A stretch of 42,505 nucleotides of DNA from Bacteroidaceae bacterium (lineage in GTDB: Bacteria > Bacteroidota > Bacteroidia > Bacteroidales > Bacteroidaceae): assembly GCA_017541265.1 (NCBI GenBank), contig JAFXZK010000002.1, positions 1 through 42,505 of the forward strand, given 5' to 3'. The notes under the pieces were generated by a model, which had not been told where the DNA came from, made no database searches, and saw only the letters and a program-made list of their open reading frames with translations. Shown in pieces: positions 24,115 to 31,679 of the stretch. Within the stretch, counting starts at the first letter, position 1, and each line of letters starts with the position of its first letter. The translations under genes were made by a program, and so were the position numbers.

Positions 24115-24474
24115 CTACTCCAAGTTCTTTTTCTTTGACTTAATAATTTTGACTAATGTTGCAACAATTCTTCCGCATTCAGGATAAATAGAATTAAACT
24201 CTGTTTCGCTAATATAACCGGATTCATACAGTAGTTCAATCCAGTATTGTGTTTCGTTTGCTTCTTTTAATGCTATTCCTAATTTGTGAACAAAATCCAT
24301 TGAGCTTTCCGCATTAATGCTTTCACATGCATTTGCTCCAATACTTGTTCCACTTTTTAATATCTGTTTTGATATGACAAATTCGTGTTTCTCGTCTTGA
24401 AGATATTGATATAGCTTGATTATTCGCAATGCAAAAGCTTTGGAAATAATATGTATAGTGTTATCCTCCTTCAC
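24115..24474 (-). CDS. Four-helix-bundle protein (23S rRNA intervening-sequence/Avd-like family)
   Basis: 119 residues from a GTG start at 24474. The family hallmarks are clear: FALRIIKLYQYL, EFVISKQILKSGTSIGANACES, DFVHKLGIALKEANETQYWIELL and GRIVATLVKIIKSKKK. These proteins form pentameric four-helix bundles and are found in 23S rRNA intervening sequences, as accessory Avd proteins of diversity-generating retroelements, and alone in Bacteroidetes genomes. Here the gene is alone. It is clearly more A/T-rich than serS and the reductase on either side, and simple repeats flank it on both sides, suggesting late insertion into the serS-reductase unit. No reverse transcriptase or rRNA lies in the window. 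Confidence 0.85.
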   Translation of the reverse strand: MKEDNTIHIISKAFALRIIKLYQYLQDEKHEFVISKQILKSGTSIGANACESINAESSMDFVHKLGIALKEANETQYWIELLYESGYISETEFNSIYPECGRIVATLVKIIKSKKKNLE

Positions 24475-24477
24475 AGC

Positions 24478-24508
24478 TTTTCAATTTTCAATCTTCAATT
24501 TTCAATTT
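24478..24508 (-). repeat. AAATTGAAAATTGAA simple repeat containing the serS stop
   Basis: On the minus strand this reads aaattgaaaattgaagattg and onwards, and the serS TGA is part of it. It lies just before the GTG of the four-helix-bundle gene. Confidence 0.75.
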
Positions 24509-25821
24509 ATCATCTCGCAGCCCATGTATGGAACAAGTGCTTTGGGTATGCGGATGCCTTCCTCTGTCTGGTTGTTCTCCAGGATGGATGCCACGATGCG
24601 GGGCAGGGCGAGGGCCGAGCCGTTGAGGGTGTGGCAGAGTTCTGTCTTGCCTGTTGCGGTTCGGCGGACACGGCACTTCAGGCGGTTTGCCTGATAAGTG
24701 TCGAAGTTCGAGACGGAGCTGACCTCGAGCCAACGCTGCTGGGCTTCGCTATAGACCTCGAAGTCGTAACAGATTGCACTGGTGAAGCTTTGGTCGCCAC
24801 CGCAAAGACGAAGGATGCGATAGGGGAGTTCGAGCTTCTGCAACAGGCCTTCAACGTGCTGAAGCATCTCCTTGTGGCTCTCGGCACTGTGCTCTGGTGT
24901 GTCAATGCGCACAATCTCTATCTTGCTGAACTCATGCAGACGGTTCAAGCCACGCACGTCCTTGCCGTAGCTGCCTGCTTCGCGACGGAAGCACTGAGTG
25001 TAGGCGCAGTTCTTGATGGGCAGGTCCTTCTCGTCGAGAATCACGTCGCGATAGATGTTCGTCACAGGCACCTCCGCCGTCGGGATGAGGTAAAGGTCGT
25101 CCACTTCGCAATGATACATCTGACCTTCCTTGTCGGGCAGCTGACCTGTGCCGTAACCTGAAGCTGCGTTAACTACTGTTGGAGGCATAATCTCCTCGTA
25201 GCCAGACTTCTGCGCTTCATCCAAGAAGAAATCAATTAACGCGCGTTGAAGCCTTGCGCCCTTGCCGCGATAGACAGGGAAGCCTGCGCCCGTTATCTTC
25301 ACACCAAGGTCGAAGTCGATGAGATTGTACTTCTTGGCAAGTTCCCAATGCGGAAGCTTGGCAGTCTCAACCACAGGGTTAGCGTCCCAGTTGCCTACTG
25401 TGTCTTTGCCCAGGACACATTCCTTGAGGTTGGACTTTACCACCCAGTTGCACTCGGCACATGTTCCTTCGGGCACCTCGTCGTAGGGAATGTTGGGAAT
25501 CTGGCAAAGGAGGCAGTTGAGTTGCTTCTCTGCATTTTCCTTCTTTTCCTCGAGTTCTTTGCTTGTTTCCTTGAGTGCAGCCACCTTTGCCTTGACGTCT
25601 TCTGCCTCGTCGCGCTTGCCCTGCTTCATGAGCATACCAATCTCGGCGGCAAGCTTCTTGGCGGATGAGAGGTTCTGGTCAAGCTCTGTCTGGGCATTCC
25701 GACGGCATTTATCTACGGCAATAACTTCCTCGATTGCCTTACGCGCATCAGCAAAGTGCTTCTTCTCCAAGCCTGCAATGACACGTTCTGTTTGTTCTGT
25801 GATGAGTTTTAATGTAAGCAT
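24502..25821 (-). CDS. serS: Seryl-tRNA synthetase
   Basis: 439 residues from the ATG at 25821 (MLTLKLITEQTERVIAGLEKKHF, the usual Bacteroidetes start; an in-frame Met lies 5 codons earlier). The N-terminal ~110 residues are the long antiparallel coiled coil that binds tRNA-Ser. The class II core follows: GTGQLPDKEGQMYH, LIPTAEVPVTN (motif 2 region), FRREAGSYGKDVRGLNRLHEFSKIE, and motif 3 in NGSALALPRIVASILEN. Complete and probably functional; it charges tRNA-Ser and tRNA-Sec-like species. The stop codon falls in a simple repeat. CPBP protease and menA lie between it and rplU-rpmA. Confidence 0.97.
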   Translation of the reverse strand: MLTLKLITEQTERVIAGLEKKHFADARKAIEEVIAVDKCRRNAQTELDQNLSSAKKLAAEIGMLMKQGKRDEAEDVKAKVAALKETSKELEEKKENAEKQLNCLLCQIPNIPYDEVPEGTCAECNWVVKSNLKECVLGKDTVGNWDANPVVETAKLPHWELAKKYNLIDFDLGVKITGAGFPVYRGKGARLQRALIDFFLDEAQKSGYEEIMPPTVVNAASGYGTGQLPDKEGQMYHCEVDDLYLIPTAEVPVTNIYRDVILDEKDLPIKNCAYTQCFRREAGSYGKDVRGLNRLHEFSKIEIVRIDTPEHSAESHKEMLQHVEGLLQKLELPYRILRLCGGDQSFTSAICYDFEVYSEAQQRWLEVSSVSNFDTYQANRLKCRVRRTATGKTELCHTLNGSALALPRIVASILENNQTEEGIRIPKALVPYMGCEMIN

Positions 25822-25831
25822 ATCTTTATTT

Positions 25832-25925
25832 GACAATTTAACAATTTAACAATTTGACAATTTATAGTTTCACTTTTTCACCCTTTTATTGTTTCACTTT
25901 TTTACTTTTTCACCTTTTCACCTTT
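25832..25925. repeat. Two adjoining simple-repeat tracts upstream of serS
   Basis: 25832-25864 is a tgacaatttaacaattt tract, and 25866-25925 is a cactttttcacccttttat tract. Together they fill the gap between the CPBP gene and serS. The second, reversed, matches the GGTGAAAAGG tract inside the phosphatase gene. Confidence 0.75.
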
Positions 25926-25927
25926 TC

Positions 25928-26605
25928 TTAGAATGGGAACCACACGAATGCTGCGGCGTCCCATAGAGCGTGGCTGATGATGATTGCCCTTAGGTGGTTA
26001 GGCATGAGCCAGTAGAGTCCGCCCCATGCAATGCCGCACACCAGGGCTGCTATGATGAGCATGAAGTTCTCCGACGGCAGATGAACAAGCGTGTAGCAAG
26101 CCGTTGTCAGCAGGAAAGCGACAAACGGCGAACGGTATTTAGATAGTGTCCTTTGCACATAGCCCCGCCAGAATATCTCTTCAGCAGGGCCAATGACGAA
26201 GAGCAGGAGCAAAGCAAGCAGGGTAGGCTCGACGTTGCCCTTTATATTATATATAAGGTTCACCTGCGCGCGCGAAAAAGAAAAGAGGAGTTGCGACACA
26301 ATGTTCCCCGCATAGAACACAAGCCAAAGCAATGCAGCTATGGCAAGCCCCAGGATGCAAGTGAACGTGATGGGAGGCGTGTCGTGGGAAGACATCTCGC
26401 TGTCTGTGCCGATGCTCTCTCTTCCGCCAAAAGCAAAGGCGAAAAACATCAGCACGATTGCTGAGGCAGTCATGCAAACCCAGAAGTTCACATGAGGTGC
26501 TGTCCAAGGCGAGAACATGATGAACCACAGCACAGCAGCCACAAGCAGACTCATTACGAGCTTGCCTTTGTCGCGAATCTTGATGGCATTTGCTGTGTTG
26601 TTCAT
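25928..26605 (-). CDS. CPBP-family intramembrane glutamic protease
   Basis: 225 residues with about seven membrane helices. The catalytic CPBP motif EEIFWRGYVQRTL is present (Glu-Glu-x3-Arg), with the second motif HLPSENFMLIIAALVCGIAWGGLYW and the third, HALWDAAAF (conserved His and Asp). The family includes Rce1-like proteases and many bacterial proteins thought to act in peptide maturation or self-immunity; the substrate here is unknown. It starts 4 bases after the menA stop, so the two are translated from one transcript. Confidence 0.88.
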   Translation of the reverse strand: MNNTANAIKIRDKGKLVMSLLVAAVLWFIMFSPWTAPHVNFWVCMTASAIVLMFFAFAFGGRESIGTDSEMSSHDTPPITFTCILGLAIAALLWLVFYAGNIVSQLLFSFSRAQVNLIYNIKGNVEPTLLALLLLFVIGPAEEIFWRGYVQRTLSKYRSPFVAFLLTTACYTLVHLPSENFMLIIAALVCGIAWGGLYWLMPNHLRAIIISHALWDAAAFVWFPF

Positions 26606-26609
26606 GTTC

Positions 26610-27503
26610 CTATGTTAAGGCTTTAACGATAAGTCCTATTGCGAGTGTCAGGCTGAAAGCGAGTTGCAGCTTTGCTGTCGCTTCGTCCAAGGCCGCAATT
26701 GCCTGAAGCCCCTCTGTCTTGTACGAAAGCATCTTCTTGCAGTTGCCAAGAGCTATCGGCAAGGTGATGAATGTAATGAGTGTCCATGGGCTGACGATGC
26801 CTTGAAGAGAGACAACAAGCAGCCAGCAATAGGGCAGAATGAGTTCGAAGAGGTAAGTCCTGATGGCAGCCTTGCGCCCTGTCAGCATTGCAAAGGTGTG
26901 AATCTTTGCCCGCCCGTCCGTCTCGATGTCGCGCGTATTGTTGGCATGAAGGATGGCAACTGTGATGCTGCCTACAGGGACGGCAAGCCAAAGCACATCG
27001 GGTACGACATAGCCTGTGCAGATGAAGGTTGTGCCGAGCATGGGCAAGAGCGCATAGCAGGCCATGATGACGAGGTCGCCCAGAGCAACATACTTCAATG
27101 GCGGATAGAGTAGGGAGAGGGCAATACCAGCCAGACCGAACCAAAGCAGAGTGATGCCAGTCAGATAAACCATCAGCAAGCCCATCAAGACAGCTGCCAC
27201 TTGCAGCGCGACGGAAAGACTGAGCATCTCTTTTGGCGTGAACTGTTTATCGGTCAGGATGCGGACACCGTATGTGTCGGCAGCATCCACGCCGCGTTTG
27301 TAGTCGTGATAGTCGCTCCACACATTACCGGCAGCATGAACGAGAATAATGTTCACCAATGCCATCAAGCCAAGCCACCAAGCGACCTCATAGCCCTGAC
27401 TCCAGAGGAACATCATCGTCACGAAGACAGGCATAGAGGAGGCAGGGAAAGACCACGGCCTTGTTGCCAGAAACCATTCTTTTAATGTATGTTGCCCGAT
27501 CAT
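26610..27503 (-). CDS. menA: 1,4-dihydroxy-2-naphthoate polyprenyltransferase (UbiA family)
   Basis: 297 residues, polytopic membrane protein. The first Asp-rich motif of the UbiA family is NVWSDYHDYKRGVD and the second is NTRDIETDGRAKIHTFA, both needed for Mg-diphosphate binding. LKEWFLATRPWSFPASSMPV at the N terminus is typical of MenA, which makes demethylmenaquinone for anaerobic respiration. I prefer the ATG at 27503 over those at 27521 and 27581, because the upstream region holds the rpmA terminator: its T-run reads as the MFF of the longer form. It overlaps no other gene and is followed closely by the CPBP protease. Confidence 0.88.
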   Translation of the reverse strand: MIGQHTLKEWFLATRPWSFPASSMPVFVTMMFLWSQGYEVAWWLGLMALVNIILVHAAGNVWSDYHDYKRGVDAADTYGVRILTDKQFTPKEMLSLSVALQVAAVLMGLLMVYLTGITLLWFGLAGIALSLLYPPLKYVALGDLVIMACYALLPMLGTTFICTGYVVPDVLWLAVPVGSITVAILHANNTRDIETDGRAKIHTFAMLTGRKAAIRTYLFELILPYCWLLVVSLQGIVSPWTLITFITLPIALGNCKKMLSYKTEGLQAIAALDEATAKLQLAFSLTLAIGLIVKALT

Positions 27504-27511
27504 TATGTTCT

Positions 27512-27554
27512 TAAAAAACATAGTCCCCTCACTGCTGAATGCATGAGGGGACTT
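27512..27554 (-). terminator. Intrinsic terminator after rpmA
   Basis: A perfect 10-bp stem (agtcccctca / tgaggggact) with a 12-base loop is followed on the minus strand by atgtttttt. It lies 42 bases after the rpmA stop and just ahead of the menA start, so menA expression depends on readthrough or its own promoter. Confidence 0.85.
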
Positions 27555-27595
27555 GATTTGAGCCTGAATTGTTTGTTTCAAGTGAGCGAACGCCC

Positions 27596-27862
27596 TTATG
27601 CCTCAGCAGCTACGGGAACCACACTTACAGTACTGCGGTCGAAGCGACCTTTCCTGAACTGTACGGTACCGTCTACGAGAGCATAGAGGGTGTTGTCCTT
27701 ACCCATAGCCACGTTAGTGCCAGGGTAATGGCGTGTACCGCGCTGGCGAACGATGATGTTGCCTGCGATGCACTTTTCTCCGCCGAAAATCTTGACGCCG
27801 AGTCTTTGTGCATGTGACTCGCGACCGTTCTTAGAACTACCTACACCTTTTTTATGTGCCAT
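27596..27862 (-). CDS. rpmA: 50S ribosomal protein L27
   Basis: 88 residues. [24 protein letters not shown] is the near-invariant L27 start, followed by [29 protein letters not shown]. The N terminus begins directly with the mature form (MAHKKG), without the cleaved extension known from Firmicutes. Bound to the 50S subunit near the peptidyl-transferase centre. Co-transcribed with rplU, 28 bases apart. Confidence 0.98.
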   Translation of the reverse strand: MAHKKGVGSSKNGRESHAQRLGVKIFGGEKCIAGNIIVRQRGTRHYPGTNVAMGKDNTLYALVDGTVQFRKGRFDRSTVSVVPVAAEA

Positions 27863-27890
27863 TTTTGTTCAGTCTTTTAGCGGTTAAACA

Positions 27891-28205
27891 TTAAGCGTTG
27901 ATACCCTTGATGGTCAGTTCGGTGAACTGCTGGCGATGTCCGTTGAGCTTGCGATAGCCCTTGCGACGCTTCTTGTGGAAGACGAGCACCTTGTCGCCCT
28001 TCACCAGGGGTGAAACAACCTCGGCCGTAACCTTTGCGCCTTCAACGGTGGGAGTGCCCACGGTGATGGTGCCGTTATCGACCAACAACACATTCTCAAA
28101 TTCAACAGTCTTGCCTGCTTCTGCATCGGCAATGTGATGAACGAAGAGCTTCTTGCCCTCCTCCACACGGAACTGCTGACCGTTAATCTCTACGATTGCG
28201 TACAT
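27891..28205 (-). CDS. rplU: 50S ribosomal protein L21
   Basis: 104 residues. [22 protein letters not shown] and the closing [25 protein letters not shown] are characteristic of L21. First gene of the rplU-rpmA unit, driven by a strong Bacteroidetes promoter at 28295-28326, with an ~85-base leader that can fold (see separate entry). Confidence 0.98.
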   Translation of the reverse strand: MYAIVEINGQQFRVEEGKKLFVHHIADAEAGKTVEFENVLLVDNGTITVGTPTVEGAKVTAEVVSPLVKGDKVLVFHKKRRKGYRKLNGHRQQFTELTIKGINA

Positions 28206-28290
28206 TATTATTTATTATTTATAACGGGTTTTGACCGCGGGGCGGAGTCAGCTCGTGACCCTCTTTTTCGAGCCTCTACGGCATAAATCG
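28206..28290 (-). promoter_or_regulatory. Structured 5' leader of rplU, possible autoregulatory RNA
   Basis: Reading the minus strand, gctcg can pair with cgagc around a 13-base loop, or gagggtca can pair with tgactc around the same cgagc. The two foldings exclude each other. A conserved leader would fit the autogenous control usual for ribosomal protein operons, but no known motif was identified. Confidence 0.4.
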
Positions 28291-28294
28291 GCTG

Positions 28295-28326
28295 CAAAGG
28301 TACGCTTTTTCTTCCAATCTGCCAAA
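28295..28326 (-). promoter_or_regulatory. Bacteroidetes promoter for rplU-rpmA
   Basis: On the minus strand, TTTG (28326-28323) and TACCTTTG (28302-28295) are separated by 20 bases, matching the -33/-7 consensus very well. Confidence 0.75.
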
Positions 28327-28403
28327 TGTTTTGAGGATTTTTTTGAAAGAACATCGTCGTAATGCTCATTTTATATGAAACGACGAAAGAGAAATGTAAA
28401 AAT

Positions 28404-28458
28404 CTTCAGCTGTGATGAAGAATTTAACGTAAATTCCTTCAGTTGTGTTGAAGAATTT
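28404..28458. repeat. Two similar hairpins with 33-bp spacing
   Basis: cttcagctgtgatgaagaat (from 28404) and cttcagttgtgttgaagaat (from 28437) each contain a cttca/tgaag dyad. They lie between the divergent rplU and lectin-like genes. Apart from the promoters, nothing else is recognised in the 371-base gap 28206-28576. Confidence 0.7.
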
Positions 28459-28523
28459 TGCATTTTCGGTGTACCAGCGCTTTGAGGCAGAAGGCAGAGC
28501 GGAGAATGAAAAGTAAAGGATTG

Positions 28524-28555
28524 TTTGGCGGAATGAAGAAAAAAGTATAACTTTG
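28524..28555 (+). promoter_or_regulatory. Bacteroidetes promoter for the lectin-like secreted protein
   Basis: TTTG (28524-28527), a 20-base gap and TAACTTTG (28548-28555). The predicted transcript starts only ~15 bases before the ATG at 28577. Confidence 0.75.
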
Positions 28556-28576
28556 CAGACGGAAAAGGTTAAAGAT

Positions 28577-29602
28577 ATGAAGAAACTAAACATTATCGCA
28601 ACCTTGCTCCTATTGGCAGCAGGTTTGCAGACAGTGTGGGCGCAAGGCTTCCGCGTTTACAAGAGTGACGGTACGGTGGCACAGTTCAGCCTGCGCACAG
28701 ACAGCATTGTCTTCTATGACGGCATCGGCAGCGACCAGGACTTCGGTCCCTTCACGCCAGTCAACCAGTGCATCGTAGGCACATGGTACAAGACTAAGAC
28801 AGAGAGTGTGACCTTCAACGAGGACGGCACAACGGACTATATGGAAGGTGCGACCTATGTTTTCCTTCCTTATCAGGGCAACATTATCATCTACAATGCT
28901 TCGGGTGCGCCGGTGAGTATCCTCAAGGTATATAACCTGTCGGCAGGAGAGATGATTGTCGGCAGTGCCGGCGACACGAGCTTCAGTGTGTGGAGTAGTA
29001 CCGAGCCTGCTCCGCCAGTGATTATTGAACATGAGTACGTTGACCTTGGTTTGCCGAGCGGCACGCTTTGGGCAACGTGCAATGTAGGTGCCAACAGCCC
29101 CGAGGAATATGGTGATTACTTTGCCTGGGGCGAGACAGAGCCGAAGAACGAGTACAACTGGAGCACATACTTTGACACAGATGATAATGGCAGTACGTTC
29201 AAGAAATACAATAACAATGGCGGCTTGACAGAGTTGCTTCCCGAGGATGATGCAGCGACTGCGAACTGGGGCAGTGACTGGCTGATGCCAAGCCTCGCCC
29301 AAATCCAAGAGTTGTACAACAGCAGCTACACGACGACGGTGTGGACACAGATGAATGGCGTTAACGGTCGCAAGATAACGAGCAAGAGCAACGGAAACTC
29401 CATTTTCCTGCCCGCTTCGGGCTACCGCTACGACACGAGTCTCTACAGCGCAGGCAGCCTCGGCAACTATTGGTCGCGTTTGCTCGACGCGAGCTACCCC
29501 TTCAGCGCGTACCGCCTATACTTCAACTCTGGCTACGTCGATTGGGACTACAACAACCGCAGCTACGGTCGAAGTGTTCGCCCCGTCCGAGTTCTTGAAT
29601 GA
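28577..29602 (+). CDS. Secreted protein with C-terminal lectin/FGE-like 'LGLPSGTLWA' domain
   Basis: 341 residues from the ATG at 28577 (the frame opens upstream at a TTG that overlaps the promoter). Signal peptide MKKLNIIATLLLLAAGLQTVWAQ. An N-terminal part (~25-150) contains TDSIVFYDG and GTWYKTKTESVTFNEDGT, a lipocalin-like pattern. Residues ~155-341 form the common Bacteroidales domain EYVDLGLPSGTLWATCNVGA ... YFAWGETEP ... DWLMPSLAQIQEL, ending FLPASGYRY ... YWSRLLD ... AYRLYFNSG ... YGRSVRPVR. This end resembles C-type-lectin-fold/formylglycine-generating-enzyme-like domains, including those diversified by retroelements. Probably a surface-exposed binding protein. Monocistronic; no retroelement in the window. 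Confidence 0.8.
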   Translation: MKKLNIIATLLLLAAGLQTVWAQGFRVYKSDGTVAQFSLRTDSIVFYDGIGSDQDFGPFTPVNQCIVGTWYKTKTESVTFNEDGTTDYMEGATYVFLPYQGNIIIYNASGAPVSILKVYNLSAGEMIVGSAGDTSFSVWSSTEPAPPVIIEHEYVDLGLPSGTLWATCNVGANSPEEYGDYFAWGETEPKNEYNWSTYFDTDDNGSTFKKYNNNGGLTELLPEDDAATANWGSDWLMPSLAQIQELYNSSYTTTVWTQMNGVNGRKITSKSNGNSIFLPASGYRYDTSLYSAGSLGNYWSRLLDASYPFSAYRLYFNSGYVDWDYNNRSYGRSVRPVRVLE

Positions 29603-29690
29603 TCTATCATCAAGGCGCGCTTTTAATGCGCGGAGCAGAATTTAAGAGCATCCCCAAAAGAAGCACATAATAAGAAGAAAGTACAATCTC

Positions 29691-29812
29691 CGTTATGGCG
29701 GATTTGCAATCCGCCAGTATGGAGTATAAGCATTTGTAATGCGATAAGACAGGAATTGCGGGATTATAAATCCCTATACACAATTCGTGCGGATTACAAA
29801 TCCGCACGGAAC
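29691..29812 (-). repeat. Dispersed ~115-bp four-palindrome element, copy A (reverse orientation)
   Basis: Contains ggcggatttgcaatccgcc, gcatttgtaatgc, cgggattataaatccc and gtgcggattacaaatccgca. Read on the minus strand, the four blocks follow the same order as copies B and C. It lies between the lectin-like gene and manA and fills about half of that 232-base gap. Confidence 0.9.
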
Positions 29813-29834
29813 ATAGTCTTTAACTTCCCTTTAA

Positions 29835-30758
29835 CTATTCCACGAAGCTCTCCAGCAACTTGGCGCCTTCGTCGGGAAGGATGGTTACTTCCTTCATGCA
29901 GGCGGGGACGACGAGGGCTTCGCCTTGGTGCAGGAAGATGCCCTGGCCGGCGGGGCTGAGGAAGCAGCATTGACCGTCGAGGCACATATAGACGCGGAAG
30001 CTGTCGATGCCTGCGTAGTCGCGCTTGAAGGGTTTCGTCAGTTTCAGCTCGTTGGTTGTGAAGAAGGGGCATTCCACGAGGCTTACGACGGTGTCGCGGC
30101 TCTCGGTATAGACGACCTTCGGGTCGGTGGTGATGTCCTGGAAGTTGATGGCTTCAAGGGCAAGCTCAGTGTGCAGTTCGCGCAGGTTGCCGTCGCGGTC
30201 GCGGCGCAGATAGTCGTAGATGCGGTAGGTGACGTCGCTGGTCTGCTGAATCTCTGCAATCACCATGCCTGCGCCGATGCCGTGTACGCGGCCTGCGGGA
30301 ATGTAGAAGCAGTCGCCTTCGCCCACGCTGACCTTGTTGAGGTCGTCCTCGATGCTACCGTCGGCCACCTTCTGTGCATAGTCGGCCACCTCTATCTTCT
30401 GGCGGAAGCCGGCGATAAGCTGGCTGCCGCGGTCGGCGTCCACGACGTACCACATCTCGTTCTTGCCCATCTTGCCGTGACGCTTTGCGCTGAGGGCATC
30501 ATCAGGATGAACTTGAATGGACAGGTCCTGACGGGCATCGATGAACTTGATGAGCAGGGGAAAGTCTGTTCCGAACTTCTCGGTGTTCTTCTTGCCGAGG
30601 AAGTCGGCGCCGTAGCGTGCAACGATTTCAGGGAGAGTCAGGCCTTTGTCAATGCCGTTGGTGGCGATGGACTCTGAACCTTTCACGGCAGAGACAACCC
30701 ATGTCTCTGAACCCCAGAGCGTGGGCTTGAAGATAGGGCTAAACTTCAGTATTTCCAT
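29835..30758 (-). CDS. manA: Mannose-6-phosphate isomerase, class I, short type
   Basis: 307 residues from the ATG at 30758 (MEILKFSPIFKPTLWG; 5 codons inside the longest frame). Zinc-ligand motifs of type I PMI are visible: SIQVHPDDALSAKRHGKMGKNEMWYV and GRVHGIGAGMVIAEIQQTSDVTYRIYDY. The length matches the short bacterial form found in Bacteroides and Bacillus. It interconverts mannose-6-P and fructose-6-P and can feed GDP-mannose for surface glycans. Flanked by copies A and B of the palindromic element. No operon partner. Confidence 0.93.
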   Translation of the reverse strand: MEILKFSPIFKPTLWGSETWVVSAVKGSESIATNGIDKGLTLPEIVARYGADFLGKKNTEKFGTDFPLLIKFIDARQDLSIQVHPDDALSAKRHGKMGKNEMWYVVDADRGSQLIAGFRQKIEVADYAQKVADGSIEDDLNKVSVGEGDCFYIPAGRVHGIGAGMVIAEIQQTSDVTYRIYDYLRRDRDGNLRELHTELALEAINFQDITTDPKVVYTESRDTVVSLVECPFFTTNELKLTKPFKRDYAGIDSFRVYMCLDGQCCFLSPAGQGIFLHQGEALVVPACMKEVTILPDEGAKLLESFVE

Positions 30759-30796
30759 ATTGTTATTTACCATTTATATATTAACTTTTACTATCT

Positions 30797-30919
30797 GTTC
30801 GGGCGGATTTGTAATCCGACCGTATCGGGCATAGGGATTTGTAATCCCGCAACTCATTTGTTTTAATCGCATTGCAAATGCTTATATTCGTCGCTTGCGG
30901 ATTACAAATCCGCAAGAAC
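30797..30919 (+). repeat. Dispersed ~115-bp four-palindrome element, copy B
   Basis: Bounded by gttc and gaac. Blocks in order: gcggatttgtaatccg, agggatttgtaatccc, gcattgcaaatgc and tgcggattacaaatccgca. Lies between manA and the RecQ-tail-like gene. Confidence 0.9.
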
Positions 30920-30936
30920 AGAGAACAGGTACACTG

Positions 30937-31665
30937 TTATTGAATTTGGTTCATGCGGAACACGATTCTTGCCAGGCGGATTTCCTCTTCTTGGTAGATG
31001 TCGCCGTATTCCTTCATGGCACTCTCCATGTCGTCGGACTTGGCGTTCTGGAAGTAATCCAGCAGTTCGTTCATGCAGTCAGCGCCGAGCACCTCGTCGG
31101 TGAAGTAGGTTATGTCAAGGTACCGTTTCTGCTCGACAAGCATTTCCAGGTCGTCCAGCACCTCGTCCAGTCCCAGCCCCTCGCTCTCGGCAAAATCCTC
31201 GAGGGCAATATGTCGGTCTATGGCGGTGATGAGCTTTATCTGCTGCTTGGCGAGAGGCGATACCGTATGACCGGATGCAAGCTTTTCCCTTTGAGCCTGT
31301 TCCAGCAGAGAATCTATTTCTGACATCTCAGACAGGCCTTCGCCGATTGACTCATCATCGGGGATAGTGAAAGAGGTGGGTTTCTTGACGAACTTCTTAC
31401 CTGTAGCCGTCGGTATCAAGGCGTTGTTTTTTGTGACCATCTGCTTGAGCAGTCCGCCCTCGTAGGCGGCATCGATGACTGTGGACCAGAAGTCCTCGTC
31501 GTTCGTTTCTCCGATGCCGTAGGTCTCTTTGTCGAACAACTCGTATTCTTCTATCTGGCGGCTCTTCCTGCCCATCAGGAAATCAATGAGCAACTGGCGC
31601 TGGGCTGGCATATCTATCTCCAGCAGTGCCTTTATGAGTTTAACTATCGGTTCTTTAGCTTCCAT
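30937..31665 (-). CDS. Free-standing RecQ C-terminal-domain protein (RQC winged helix + helix-turn-helix)
   Basis: 242 residues. Residues ~20-100 (LLIDFLMGRKSRQIEEYELFDKETYGIG ... DEDFWSTVIDAAYEGGLL ... LIPTATGKKFVKKPTSFTIPDDE) read like the RQC winged-helix region of Bacteroidales RecQ helicases. Residues ~140-242 (QQIKLITAIDRHIALEDFAESEGLGLDEVLDDLE ... LDITYFTDEVLGADCMNELLDYFQNAKSDDMESAM ... EEEIRLARIVF) match the extra C-terminal helix-turn-helix region of the same helicases. The helicase core and the HRDC domain are absent, and the start codon and promoter are its own. It may bind the same DNA structures as RecQ or modulate it. This assignment is by recognition of RecQ wording and should be checked by profile search. 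Confidence 0.7.
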   Translation of the reverse strand: MEAKEPIVKLIKALLEIDMPAQRQLLIDFLMGRKSRQIEEYELFDKETYGIGETNDEDFWSTVIDAAYEGGLLKQMVTKNNALIPTATGKKFVKKPTSFTIPDDESIGEGLSEMSEIDSLLEQAQREKLASGHTVSPLAKQQIKLITAIDRHIALEDFAESEGLGLDEVLDDLEMLVEQKRYLDITYFTDEVLGADCMNELLDYFQNAKSDDMESAMKEYGDIYQEEEIRLARIVFRMNQIQ

Positions 31666-31679
31666 AATGATATATTAAG

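Noticed and set aside
28366-28552. Small minus-strand gene in the rplU/lectin gap
   Set aside because: The open frame runs through the paired hairpins and the plus-strand promoter region, is rich in Phe/Ser, and has no start context or homology that I recognise.
24115-29602. Diversity-generating retroelement (Avd-like bundle plus lectin-like target)
   Set aside because: The two genes are 4 kb apart on opposite strands, with ribosomal protein genes between, and no reverse transcriptase or template repeat was seen.
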